This document shows, piece after piece, positions 20,401 through 31,600 of a DNA stretch of 64,000 nucleotides. The translations under genes and the position numbers were made by a program. Source of the DNA: Euglena gracilis (Eukaryota; Euglenida; Euglenophyceae; Euglenales); assembly GCA_039621445.1 (NCBI GenBank), contig CP154957.1, positions 16,050,947 through 16,114,946 of the forward strand, read 5' to 3'. Within the stretch, counting starts at the first letter, position 1; every line of letters begins with the position of its first letter. Below the pieces are notes generated by a model. That model saw only the letters and a list, made by a program, of their open reading frames with translations. It searched no databases and had not been told where the DNA came from.

Positions 20401-22398
20401 AGGGGGTCCTGTTCGTTGCATAGGTACAGGTTGGTTTGAACCTGCTGCTGATGCGTCAGGCGGAGTAGATGTTGATTGTGCAGTCGAAACTGCTTGTACC
20501 GGTTTTGTTTGTGGTGCCGGAGTACGTTGAGCTACTGGCGGCACGAGATTCGACGCCGAAGCGAGTTGTTCCATTGGACCAGGTGGATGTGGTGGTGCAT
20601 TCACACGCAAAACTTCGGGTAGTGCCCAGGTGGGTATACCCAAAATTTTCGAATTTGGACCAATGCCATCCATTATCACGCCTTTCACGTTGATGGTTCC
20701 CAAATGGGATCCAAGTTCGTAAATTTTGTCAAGGGGAAGATATTGTTCTCCTTTGGTTGTGTAAGCGAAATCCGCAGATTGTGGTACTCGTTCATAGTGA
20801 ATATTGTCCACTACGGGACGCAGGGGGTTTTCTCCGACAACCCGTATCGCTGTCGGTTCCGACAGTGGTACGGCGGGGGTTGTCAGTGGTTGCGCTTGAG
20901 ATTGTACCGATGGTTGCGTTTGTACGGGTTGTGTTGGTAGAGGGGCCGGTTGAGGTGGTTCGTCTGTTTCCATGGTATACTCCGGCTCTGGTTCTGCCGT
21001 TGTATACTCGTCATAAGGCTCTTCGGCCATCTCGTCGGTATAGTTTTCATCGTATGGCTCTTCGGCCTGCATAGCGTACTGTGATGGCATACCAGCCCCC
21101 CAGTTCCGGGCAGGTGGCATGCGTGGGGGAGAGGAAAAACGTTGTTGTGGTAAGTATATTGGTTCTTGCATTTGTACATCACTCATCTCACTTTCTGTGA
21201 GTTCAGGAGTATGACGGCGCATGTGTTCCGCGTAAGCACCCACTGGGTGCACTCCGCGGAGCACAGGCGGGACCAGGACACCCAGGTCCCTGAGGGTTAC
21301 GTTGTCTGGAAATCCGGATTATCCGGGCTGGAAGAAACTTCTACCTGCTATCGTACTCTGGGACCACATGTCCCAGGTGGCGAGAGGCTTGTTGGCGATT
21401 GCAAGCAATTGTCGGCAGTACAAATCCCACATCACTCGGATGAAGGGATCCGGTCTGTCCTCTGCGCACATGCGCAGAGCCTTACGAATTGTATCTGTTG
21501 AAGCCGTTGTCAGTTCACCCATGTACTTGGGGAACCGAGGCATAACGAGGGCGGCATACTGCCTTTGTGGGGGTTCTGGTTGTGTGGCATACTGCCCTTG
21601 TGGGGGTTGTGTGGCATACTGCCCTTGTGGAGGTTGTGCGGCATACTGCCCTTGTGGAGGTTGTGCGGGGTAATAATGACTACGTAATTGTTCAGCCCAT
21701 TGTCGTTGTTCAGATTGGATATATTGTTGTTCTACCGCCGCAAAAGCAGCGCGTTGGCTATTGCTACTAGCCAGATCGTATCTCCTCGGGGGTCGCGGTT
21801 GCGGCACCGCAAACTGTTCATAGGCAGATTCCGTTTGTTGTGGAATCATAGGTTGAGATTGTATGCCACCAAGTGTCGCTTGTTCTGGAGCAACATGCGG
21901 AACCGCATGTTGGGTCACAGGGGGATTTGCCACTACGGGCCTTGCTGCCGGAGCAGCTTGTACATGCCGAACGGGGACTTGCTCTCCACGAGGGAGTGCA
22001 AGTCCTCGTCCTCCCGAAGGAGGTTGTGGGTGAGGGGGTCCTCCCGTAGGAGGTTGTCCAGGGGGACACACGGTTGGGAGGATGGAGGACCAGGTCCCCT
22101 TCCTCCAGCATCCATCTTGAAAAAAAGCAGATAGTAGCAAGTGCTGAGCTGTGGGGAAACAGAGAAATAATGCATTGTACGGTATCATTGTACGCATGCA
22201 ACCAAGTGTACACAGACACCAAAATATTTGTATGTTTGCAATAATTGTAAAATGAAAATTGTAGCTCCAAGTGTAAAAATGGATTGTATAGGACCGTAGT
22301 CCTTTGGCGAAAAGTCCTTCGCTAGGGACAAAATGGTTTGGCGTCCGCCCATTATACATTTTGTCAAAAGTCCAAGCTATGGACAAACTCTTGGACAT
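17419..22398 (-). CDS. B1 ORF-X, large unknown protein in the env position
   Basis: A single frame of about 1,650 codons with one in-frame TAA at 21319-21321. The first 90 codons look non-coding; an alternative start in another frame at 22115 (MDAGGRG, then two NLLRED repeats) reads better and would need a shift near 21940. N-terminal part: Pro/Gln-rich with QPPQGQYA repeats (about 21550-21660). Middle (about 19800-18700): a folded-looking region with HLFWISDGCDTIMHKYYEEQ, GFFFDGTISCYES, a CTHCHHKF zinc-like pair and RTQTFQWRAWVSYALEIYNLF. C-terminal third: Ser/Thr/Pro/Glu-rich. No signal peptide, fusion peptide or membrane segment is convincing, so it is not a recognisable envelope protein. 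Function unknown. Confidence 0.7.
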
Positions 22399-22414
22399 CT
22401 TTGTATATCCTCCC

Positions 22415-23278
22415 TTAGAAGGTATTTACAGAAATGTCAATGTTTTTTCGTTTGTTCAATAGCTTCCAGTCCTGTTGGATGTAACCAACAAAACTAGTTG
22501 CTGGTTCCCAAGTGTCCTCTTCGGGACCATATCCTTTCCACCGTTCTTTCCAATAATGTACTAGTACATTACTGGAAAGTATATAAAGGAGTATAGTAAT
22601 ACAAAGTACACCGCTGTCTACTTTGTGGTCGAGGATTTTGACAACGACAAAATCATCTGTTTCAGGCAGTTTTGACCGTGGTTTGAAGTAGAGACAGGGT
22701 ATGGCTTTACCGTTTGGTGGAGTCAGGTATGGTTTGAAGTCATCCATGTGAACATCCTCGACACCGTTGGGTAAAGCGACTTTGTAGCGCCCACTTGTAC
22801 CCAACCAATCGAGGATCTCACATGGTCCAATCCAGAGGGGGTCCAACTTCGTGGATTGCATGCGGGTTCTACTGTTCCGAACCCACACGCGGTCACCTGG
22901 GTTGTATATCGGTGATTTGTAATCTTGTAAGAATTGTTTTTGTTTTTGTAAGTGTATAGCGACTACGCGCTTTTGCACATCCGTGCGCAATGATTCTACT
23001 TCAGAGAACCATGTTTCGGAACTCAAGCTAGAACGAGCAGGTCGTTCTGACGGGATGTCGCCAATGGCTGGGGGATCACGTCCGAAGACGATCTTGTACG
23101 GTGAGTATTGTAGTATCAACCCCGGTAAAGTGTTAATATAAAATAAACACCAGGGTAATACTTGTAGCCAGGCATTGTGCGATTCGACCAGTGAAAGTCG
23201 TAGCTTGTTGACTACAGCTTTCACTGCCGCTTCAGCGCGACCATTGCCTTTTGGACGACAAATGATAGAAAAATTCTG
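22415..23278 (-). pseudogene. pol: B1 integrase, second half, with chromodomain
   Basis: It continues the RNase H/integrase frame after a TAG at 23279-23281. It includes the catalytic-Glu region (RPKGNGRAEAAVKAVVNKL), the C-terminal barrel (LDPLWIGPCEILDWLG...VHMDDFKPYL) and a chromodomain (DDFVVVKILDHK...WKGYGPEEDTWEPATSFVGYIQQDW). The chromodomain is interrupted by about 20 unrelated residues encoded around a near-perfect 34-bp palindrome (22546-22579). The stop arose from Glu: B2 has GAG at the equivalent codon. Confidence 0.85.
22546..22579. repeat. 34-bp near-perfect palindrome inside the chromodomain
   Basis: Arms run outward from a ctag centre; 32 of 34 positions are self-complementary. 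It sits inside the chromodomain coding sequence and adds residues absent from the usual fold, so it looks like an inserted palindrome. Confidence 0.8.
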
Positions 23279-24418
23279 CTATACTCCGAGTAAACGGCAA
23301 ATAGTTGTAAAAAATCGAGAAGAAATCAAATGGTCTTGATCACTCACGATTTCATTCGGTAAACCCATGAGGCAAATGCATCTTTCTAAAAACATTTGTG
23401 CTAAAACTTGTGCTGTCAACCCTGCTTTCTGGCATGGAATGGCTACAATGTACCCACTCAGCCGACAGACGACAACAAGAACGTAATCGTAAATTTTGTC
23501 ATCTGTTCCTTTGCAAGGTTCGAGTTCCAGAAAATCCATGCAGAGGGATGTAAAAATGTCATTTGGTACGGGGAAGAAGTCCATCGTACCAGGGGGGGTA
23601 CCTCTGCGCGGTTTCACAGCTTGGCAAATTTGGCACCGTTGCGAAATTTGTAAACAGCGCTTGTACAAATCTTTTTCGGTCAGGGTTGTACAGTACCTGC
23701 GACCCACCAAACAAAGAAGTTTGGGGGCCCCAGGGTGACCTTGGTTGTGATAACATAAAAGTACGTCATCAACCAAGCCACAGGGTATGCAGTACTTGTA
23801 ACCGGTATCATTCCGAAAAATCAAACGTAAAGGCGATAAGGTATAATTCTCAACCAATTCACCATTACGCAATCTTTGTACGACATCATTGTAAAAATCA
23901 TCTTTGGAATAATCCCATTCTCGAAAAAAGAGAGGGGATGGGGATTCGGATCGAGTGATCCGGCGGGGGCCCGGCATTCTGCCGCGTTGTCGTTTTCCCT
24001 GTACGGGGGCTATCGGCATCCGCCGCCAAATCCGCGAGACAGGAAAGTTGTCAAGTAGGTTGTCAGCGGCGTCTGCGCGCCTTGCGTATTCGTCGGCTTC
24101 GCGACTTCCGTGAAACGTGGCATCACCCTCGTCAGGGTTACCAGGGTAATGCCAGGGTGCACGTGAAAGTGGGTCTGCGACTTTTTGAGTATGACCTGGT
24201 GTGTAAACTACCACCAGGTTGAATTGACTCAAAAATTCGTGCCATCGGCATCTTCGGCCAACTGAGGACATGGCTTTGTTCAAGTCTTCGGTGTACCAGT
24301 GTTGGAGAGACTCATGGTCTGTCAACACTAGTATTTGTACGAGTGAACTGGCGACCCAACTTCGGAATTTTGTAGGATAAGGACAATGGCATACGTCTCC
24401 TTTTCTCGTATGCTCCAT
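23279..24418 (-). pseudogene. pol: B1 RNase H end and integrase, first half
   Basis: Starts with the RNase H continuation (KFRSWVASSLVQ, then TDHESLQHWYTEDLNKAMSSVGRRCRWHEFLSQ), reached by a one-nucleotide deletion near 24375 relative to B2. The integrase HHCC zinc domain follows (CYHNQGHPGAPKLL...CQICQAVKPRRGTPPG), then the catalytic core with CMDFLEL and GLPNEIVSDQDHLISS. A TAG at 23279-23281 cuts the core. Confidence 0.85.
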
Positions 24419-25491
24419 TTGACTTGTCCTTTTCCGTCTTCACCTTGTAGCTTTCTGCTGAAGAATGCTACAGGGCGCAGTTCATTGGACGAGTTATGTT
24501 GACTCAACACGCCGCCGACAGCATAGTCGCTGCTGTCGACCTCCAGTACGTATGGTTTGTACGGGTCGGCAATGTCCAGTACAACATTGTCCAACATCAG
24601 TTGTTTAATTGTCGTTAGCGATTCTCGCATTGTATCATCCCATTGTATCTTTGAATTGTCAGGAGCGCGATTTTTGAGTTGTCGCGTCAGTGGTACCGCG
24701 ATTTTCGCGAAATCCTTCATGTAAATCGCGTAATACTGCGCTAAACCCAAAAATCCTTTTAAATGGGTGATTGTCTTGATGTTTTCAGGTGTCCACTTCT
24801 TTATAGCTTCAAGTTTGCTTGGAGATGCTCTCCTTTGTCCTTTATTAAGAATGTGTCCACAAAATTTTATCGTTTCGCGAAACAAATGCATTTTCGCACC
24901 TTTGACGAAAAGCAAATGTTTTTGAAATGTTGTCATTACGGAACGTATATCGCGGTAGTGAATATCAAGGATATCACTACCTGAATTTGTAAGTGGAGGA
25001 CGTGTGCCAATCAGCACGTCATGAATGTATACCATTGCAAACGGTAAGTCTCGTAAAATCCATTGTATCATTCTTTGGAACATGGCTGGGCCATTCTTAA
25101 CACCCATTGGTAACACTGTCCATTGGTAAACTCCGCGGGAGGTTACAAATGCGGTGTATGGTTGTGAGTCAGGGTGTAAGTGCATCTGGTGAAAACCATC
25201 CTCTAAGTCGAAAATCGACCAGAGGCGGTTTTCCGCTTGTTTTGTAATCAGGTCTTCGATAAGTGGCAACGGAAATGGATCGTCTTTTGTCTGTGAGTTC
25301 AAGTATCGGTAATCCAGCACAAGTCTCCACTTCTTCTCTCCAGAAGCATCGGGAGGCCTGGGTACAACAAAAGCTTGAGAGGTCCACTCGATTTTGGAGG
25401 GTATGATCCATTTTCGTTCAATCAGTTTTTCGATCATTGTATTGAGAGCTTGTTCTCTTTCGCCTGAACAGCGAAAAAATTTTTGGTGCAT
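24328..25491 (-). pseudogene. pol: B1 reverse transcriptase and RNase H
   Basis: 387 codons covering the RT palm and fingers: EREQALNTMIEKL, WRLVLDYRYLNSQTKDDPFPLP, motif A IFDLEDGFHQMHLH, motif B GVKNGPAMFQR, thumb/connection (ITHLKGFLGLAQYY) and RNase H (VLEVDSSDYAVGGVLSQH...FFSRKLQ). The catalytic box reads YIHD instead of the usual YxDD (CAT for GAT, near 25025), which should kill polymerase activity. The frame then runs out near 24375, where one base is missing. This copy can move only with enzymes supplied by another copy. Confidence 0.88.
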
Positions 25492-27017
25492 GGGCTGTGC
25501 ACCTTCTTTAAGTTCGATTTTACACCAAAAGGTCCGCGAATTGCAGGATCTATGTCATGGGCATACATAGGATGTTCTAAAACATCACTGCATTTGCGAT
25601 TGATCTTTGTACATAGTTCTTGTGATTTGGGATGTTGACCACCACTTTCTATCACTGCGGATAGTTGGTGTATTTGGTCATTCTGACCTTTATCCCGTAG
25701 GAATTTGTCAGTGTGGTCTTTTTCCCGTAGGAATTTGTCAGTGTGGTCAACAGTGCCGAATGCATCAAAGAAACAAACACGAAAAATGATTTCTTTCAAT
25801 GGTGGTAGCATGACACCGCAAAAATCTTCCAACAAAGTGGTGTCATTCGGTAAATCCCACCACTGAAAAGTGACATACGTCAGTTTTTGGAACCATTCCG
25901 CTTCGGGATTTATAGGAATCAGTAGCACACCGCGTGCTTGATCCCGAAGGATCTTGTCAACGACAAGAGGGATAAGTTTCAGAGGTGGGTGTAGCCACAG
26001 GACCAAGTCACCCCAAAACTTATCAAACGCATTTGTATGGCTTGACCAGTAATTGGATAAACGAGAATGTGCTTTGGACGAAAATGCGTCGATTTTCAAT
26101 TGTACGTCCATCGACTTCGCGATTTGTGCGATTTTGGAAAACCAAGTTTCCAAAATGCGGTATTGTCGAAAATTGAACGCATTCCAGATGCGGTTCGCGA
26201 AAACTGTTGCGGTTTCAGTCCTATGGAGGGCTGAAACACAGTTTACCGAGCCACATCGGTAATGCGGTGTGTCCGAAGACACTTCATCAATCATTGTACC
26301 AAATGTATCAGGTGTATTGTAAGAAGTACAATTATTGTTGGCATTCTGCCACTTGTATGCAGGGACATTGGAGGGGTTGGCATTGTGCCATTCGGGGTCA
26401 GAGAGATTGGCTTTCTGCCATTGGAAGTCCTGCTGAGCGATTCTCGTGATTCCGAACAGGGACGCGATTCCGCGTTTGTCCAATTGTCGATGTACTTCAA
26501 CACACAACGGGTAACAACCCGGTGTGTTGTGTTCTCGTTCAGCGGTCAGGGTAAACTCGGTACCGGTCCCGGTACCAAGTGTACTCTGGTTGTTGTGTAA
26601 AGCGATTAGTCTGGAAGGTTCAACAATACATCCACAGTCGAAATCAGGTTGTGTGGAAATTCTGCGGCAATGTGCACATTGGTAGGAAATGTCGGTCTGG
26701 TAGTGCATGTCAGTCATGTGTAGTGTGTGCATGGGGGTGTTGGAAGTTGTAGCTGCTGGGGGGTGTACAGGGGTGTCCGAAATCGACACACCTGGTGGAA
26801 AACGTAAAAGTTGTGCAACTGGGCGGCTACTCGACACCGAAATTTCTTCAGGCCTTTGGGCTTTCGCCTTGGAACCCAGTGAAACGTGGGGGGTTAAGCT
26901 ACTCGCTTTCCCTACCGCATGGGAAACGTGCGGTAAAAGTGTGGTGGGCGGGGGCAGCCTTTTCTTTACCCCTAGGGTAGGAAACGGTGTTTTCGGTTGT
27001 AGAAAACGTTGTGGCAA
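25434..27017 (-). pseudogene. B1 Pol segment between protease and RT, with Dam-like region
   Basis: 527 codons in a frame reached from protease by an indel near 26950 and left by a 4-nt loss near 25520; B2 is continuous at the first junction. It contains a small Cys-rich motif (CAHCRRIST...DCGC) and a region IDAFSSKAHSRLSNYWSS...FDKFWGDLVLWLHPPL followed by VVDKILRDQARGVLLIPINP. Known pattern: DIRS-group and some other retroelements carry a DAFAS..N..RYWS...W.NPP(F/Y) domain related to Dam-type N6-adenine methyltransferases. Here the catalytic Asn-Pro-Pro reads His-Pro-Pro, so catalysis is doubtful. A duplicated DHTDKFLR(E/D)K unit lies near 25700. Assignment is inference from the pattern. 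Confidence 0.6.
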
Positions 27018-27699
27018 GGCGGGGGGACATCTGGGAAGATGTCTTAGGGGAGAAATTCGGTGGTGTGGGTTGTGTGCGTGAAGTAGTGCGCAAACCGAGG
27101 GAGGGGAAATCCACTACAAGGCGGTTCTGACGCAAGAACGGAAAACCCAAAATTACGTCAGACCCGCGGATACCCGATTCGTAACTCCAGGTACCCAGAA
27201 AATTTTGTAAGTGTGGGGGCTGTGAGTGGTGCTTGGGGATGATAGGGAGGAGTATGTCCAAAAAGCATCCCAAGTCACCACCACACCTGGGGCTGTTGTC
27301 AGCAGTCATAATTTTGATGGGGTACTTGGCTTTCACCAAGAGGGAGTTGGGAATTAATCCCGTTCGGAAGAGAAGGGGGATTCGACACCCTGTGTCGCCC
27401 AAAATTTTGCATTTGGTAGAAAAATTTTGTGTTCGGTTTTCCGCTTGGACCAAAAGTTCCATGGGGGGTACGCAAAGTGCAGGATCCGGTGTAAAATTGT
27501 TGTCTCTCCAACTATTCCACGATCCCGTTCCTACTTTGCTCAGCATTCCAGGCAGAAATTTGGAGTGGGTGGGGAGGGACCCGAACATTTTCCGGGTACC
27601 GACCAAAAAGGCAGATGGGCAGGGAAAGTAAGGTTGATCAGGTCCTACTTCCGTCTGTTCATCAGCCCAGAGGTCCGTGCCCACAGACCTCGGGCTCCC
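26899..27699 (-). pseudogene. pro: B1 aspartic protease
   Basis: In frame with Gag after a TAG at 27700-27702. The active-site loop reads DTGCRIPLLF and the flap/second motif DVILGFPFLRQNRLVVDF, as in retroviral-type pepsin-like proteases. The frame drifts off after about 240 codons because of an indel near 26950. B2 keeps the same DTGCRIALLF loop (34703-33810). It cleaves the polyprotein during particle maturation. Confidence 0.85.
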
Positions 27700-28635
27700 C
27701 TACTCCAAGTCCGATTCAGCACTTCGGCTGTTTATCGTTTTCTTATGTGAGTAGATAGCGCGCAATGCGCGGACCGCATTGCGGTCATCCTCCAACGAGG
27801 ATTCGGAGTTCTCATCCCCCTCCCTGCCCGAAGCCGGGGTTCCCTCCTCCAAAGAGGAGGTTTTGAACCCGACCTTGTGTTTGTTGTTGTGTTTCGTAGC
27901 ATAGTGCTGACGTTCGTTCGGGCGGGGAGAGCGAGAACGGTAACATTTGGACGAATGGTGGTTGTGTGATCCACACAGGGAACACTTTTGTCGGTTTTGT
28001 GACTGTTGTCGGTTATGTGATGGGCATTCACCCCTTAGAGGTCTTGGTGAACGGAATCCCGTTCGACCACGGTTCTTGTTGTAATCCGGTTTCCCGGATG
28101 ACGATCGCGAAGAAGATGATCCACTTCGCGAACGTGATCGCGATGTGTCACGATTTGTATCACGTTTGTAAGGGGGTCGGGGTGATCGACCACGAGGTGC
28201 GTGATCGTGTCCGCGATCGCGGAACGGTGATCGGGGCCTTTGGCGATAACCCGACGATTGTGATTGTCCACATTTGTGCGAATATCCAGAGGAGCGTGAG
28301 CTCCGCGAGGATTGTGAACCCCTTGGACTCCGATACCGCTTTCGCGTATCAGGGTGGCGGCAGTCACGGGACGTATGCCCCGCTTTGTTACACAAAAAGC
28401 AAGTTTTGTCAGAAGATTGGTCCGATGAGCGCGGATAGCGCGTTTTTGTATCTCCTCTTGGGGAATTTGTATGTTTACCGTATCCCCGTGGGGATTTTGG
28501 CGATTTTGGAGAAGATGTGTTTTGTAGGGCACTTACCGTACCGCTAGGGAGACCAGCAGTAGGGTGGTGGTTGTAAGCCGATTGTATCTGTCCCAAAAGT
28601 TGTGAGAGTTTCATTTGTTTGGAAACACAGTTCCA
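27700..28635 (-). CDS. gag: B1 nucleocapsid region of Gag with two CCHC zinc knuckles
   Basis: Same frame as upstream Gag, separated by an in-frame TGA at 28636-28638. Two zinc knuckles are visible: CFLCNKAGHTSRDC and CSLCGSHNHHSSKC. Between and around them is an Arg/Ser/Gly-rich RNA-binding stretch (SRSRSGSSSSRSSSGK). It ends DLE-TAG, after which the protease follows in the same frame. The underlying DNA is exceptionally rich in palindromes (for example 28049-28064 and 28084-28099). Confidence 0.85.
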   Translation of the reverse strand, partial: WNCVSKQMKLSQLLGQIQSAYNHHPTAGLPSGTVSALQNTSSPKSPKSPRGYGKHTNSPRGDTKTRYPRSSDQSSDKTCFLCNKAGHTSRDCRHPDTRKRYRSPRGSQSSRSSRSSGYSHKCGQSQSSGYRQRPRSPFRDRGHDHAPRGRSPRPPYKRDTNRDTSRSRSRSGSSSSRSSSGKPDYNKNRGRTGFRSPRPLRGECPSHNRQQSQNRQKCSLCGSHNHHSSKCYRSRSPRPNERQHYATKHNNKHKVGFKTSSLEEGTPASGREGDENSESSLEDDRNAVRALRAIYSHKKTINSRSAESDLE

Positions 28636-31600
28636 TCATTGTTCAAGTGTGAGTTTGTTGTCCGCGAGTTCCTCGCGGTGAATGTCCTTGATAATTGTAG
28701 GAATGAAATGGAGGAGAACCGCATCGAATTGTTCTTTCATTTGGTTCTCCCCCAGTTCATTAACCTCAGAAGCCAATCCCAACCATTTGGAATACCAAAG
28801 GTCGATTGACTTCCATTTTCGGTCACTGGGCGCGAATTGCCGCCATTTTTTCTCCAGCGTAATTCGCGAAATGAGGCTTGAGCAGGTTGACGCATATTGG
28901 TCAACCAGTTCCTCAAAAGTTATCCGATTCCGGATCACAAGTTGTCGGGCGCGTTCTTTTTCTTCCTTGGGGAGGCAATCAATGAATTCCATCTTGATTA
29001 CCTCAGGGTTCCCGTCTTGGGTTGGACCCTTCAAGTCCCAGTAGTATGTTCAGTCGCGCCAAAATTGCTTCCAAGTTGTGGGATCTCCGTCCCATTGTGG
29101 CTTAACCTTGTTGGCAATTGTGATTGTACCTTTGAAATCGCGTTGTGGACCGCGATTTCCATCGTAATTGTTGGGGTAAGGTTGTTGTTGTGGCATGAGC
29201 GAATGCGCATCCATGACTGTACTCATGGTACCGTAGGTACCATGGGTATTTGGTACATCGCAATTCCGCGAATTGTATGGTTGTGGTTCGCGATTCCGCG
29301 ATTCCGCGATTCCGCGATTCCGCGATTCGGATTGTAAAGGGTCGCGATTCCGCGACTCGGGGTGTGGCAACATACCAGGGGGGTAGGAATCCCGTTGTTC
29401 ACCTGCAAATCGGGGAACCGCAGTAAATTCCGTGTTTCGCATTCGCGATCCATGGCCAATACCCGGGGTAGGGGTATGGCTCATACCGCGAATCAGTCTT
29501 GATTCGCAAATTTCTTGTTGTAAAACCGGAGGATTCGCGGTTTTTGTGGTAAAAACCGGTTCATCATCCGAAGATTCACCCTTAGGGGGGGGAATCTTAA
29601 GTTGTGGTATAAACGGGCGATTGTAATCGCGATTGTAGGCATGTTCATGACCGTGTGCATCCGTGGATGCTTGTAGGGCATGCGCATCCGAAGATGCTTG
29701 TAGGGGTGCGCGAAAAGCGCGTTGTGAGCTGGAATTTGCTTTTTGACCGCCGAAAACACGGTGTTCAGGGGCAAAGTGCGGGGGGTTGCGGGATTTTGCA
29801 TGAATCTCGTCCAAACTCAATGCAAAATCTTGGATACTTTGTTCCAATGAACCAACCACTTGGAAAAGGTCCGAAATTCTTTCAACGTCACCCTGCGAAC
29901 GTTTAATACGTTTGCGGTATGAGAGTAACTCATCCAAAAGTGGTAGTTTGTCAACAATGGAGGCAAAATCCGCTGAAAGCTTTGGAAAAGTGGTGTCCAA
30001 GAATTGGACCCGCTTAACCAAAGTTTCAATTGCGGTTGTAAGGGTGTTCAACCGATTCTCGGTTTGTGGGGTTGTGGTAACCAACGTGGGTTGGGGTACC
30101 CCTACCGCATTTTCGGCGGTTTTGTCACCCATCATTGTAGAAAGTTGGTTCTCCAACACCGAAATTTGTTGTTTTAGTGTGAGAACTTGTTGTGTGACCG
30201 AATTTTCGGTCTTCATCAAGGTTTCAAAAAATTCTTGTAAGTTTTCCTGATTTTTCGCAAGCATTTGGTCGTAAAATGTGCGAAAATCAAGGGGTAGTTC
30301 GACTTCGCGAACCGTTTGTCCATCCGAGGATGGTTGGAGTCCGGAGACCCTTGTAGAAAGTTGTTGTACGCGTTTTTGTAAATGGGAAGTGGTGGATTGT
30401 AAGGTTTTGTGTTGGGTATTCAAATGCGCAAGTGCGGTTTCAATGCCGGTGATATCCGGAATTGATTTTTGAATACCGTTGCACCGTTTGTGCAAATCCG
30501 CAAACGCGGGATCGATTTTGTTCACATCCGCTTGTAGCTGGTTGTGCAAATCGGTTACAGTGGATCGTAATGCTCCCATACTGGGATTTTTGGTGGAAGT
30601 TTCCGCAAAGCGGCGTTGTAAGTCCCGAATTGCAGTTTGTAGTCCCGAAACATCCGCAAAAGCAGTTTTCAGGTCTGCAAACGCAATTTGGAGGTCCGCA
30701 TTCGCGGTTTGGATGGTAGTTATGACCGTTTCTCGGTCTTGGAGTTCCGCATTCGCGGTTTGTAAGCTAAGAATCACCGCATCGCGGGATTGGAGTTCCG
30801 CCGTAGCGGTTTGTAGCGCATTGGAAGCAGTTTCAAGTTTTTGTATGTCGTTTTGCCACTTTTCATGGAGGAAATCTTGCCGATGCGTGATTTCCGCCAC
30901 TTGAGTGTGCAATGTGGTCAAATTGTGGGAAACTTCACCGCATTTGCAAAAAGTTTGTTCCAAACGAGCAATCCGCTCTTCCAGTTGTTGAGCAAAAGCT
31001 CTTTGTACATATTTTTCGCGTATTTGTGCAAAATTTTGATGAAAACTCGCGTTTTCATCACCCAAACGCAAAATGCGTTCTTGGGATTGTTGTACCACAT
31101 TGGACAGGGTTGAGAAGTGCTCATATGAGACATGTGAGCCAAGTTCCGCACCCGTAGGCGCTTTATCCTGTTGTTGTAGGCGGGACTGCATTTCTTGCAT
31201 TGTATAAGAAAAGTTTTCCAGTTGTGTGAACAATTGTTGTACATTTTGTTGTAAATGTGAAAATTTTGCGTTATTCCGCGATTCCGCGGTGTGTAGCGTG
31301 TCTTGTACCTGTTGGAAGTTGTGTACCAAGGTGTTGCGCAAAAATGCGTCAAAACCTTGGTGGAGGTTCTGAAGGTCCATTGTAGTGGAGTTAAAATTCT
31401 TTTGGCAAAATTGTCCAAATTCTTGGATATATTGCCAAAGGAAGTCCAGCTTGCCGAAAACGGCCTTGTGACTGTCTTCACCAAATTGTAAGACTTGGTT
31501 CAGTGTTTTAGCGCAATTTTGGACACATGCTTCGATGTGTCGAAATTGCTGTTGTAGTGGGTGGTTCTCCGGTAATTTTGTGACTACGCGCTCAACGGTA

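Noticed and set aside
16073-22398. A retroviral envelope gene in B1
   Set aside because: No signal peptide, fusion peptide, glycosylated ectodomain pattern or membrane anchor could be supported.
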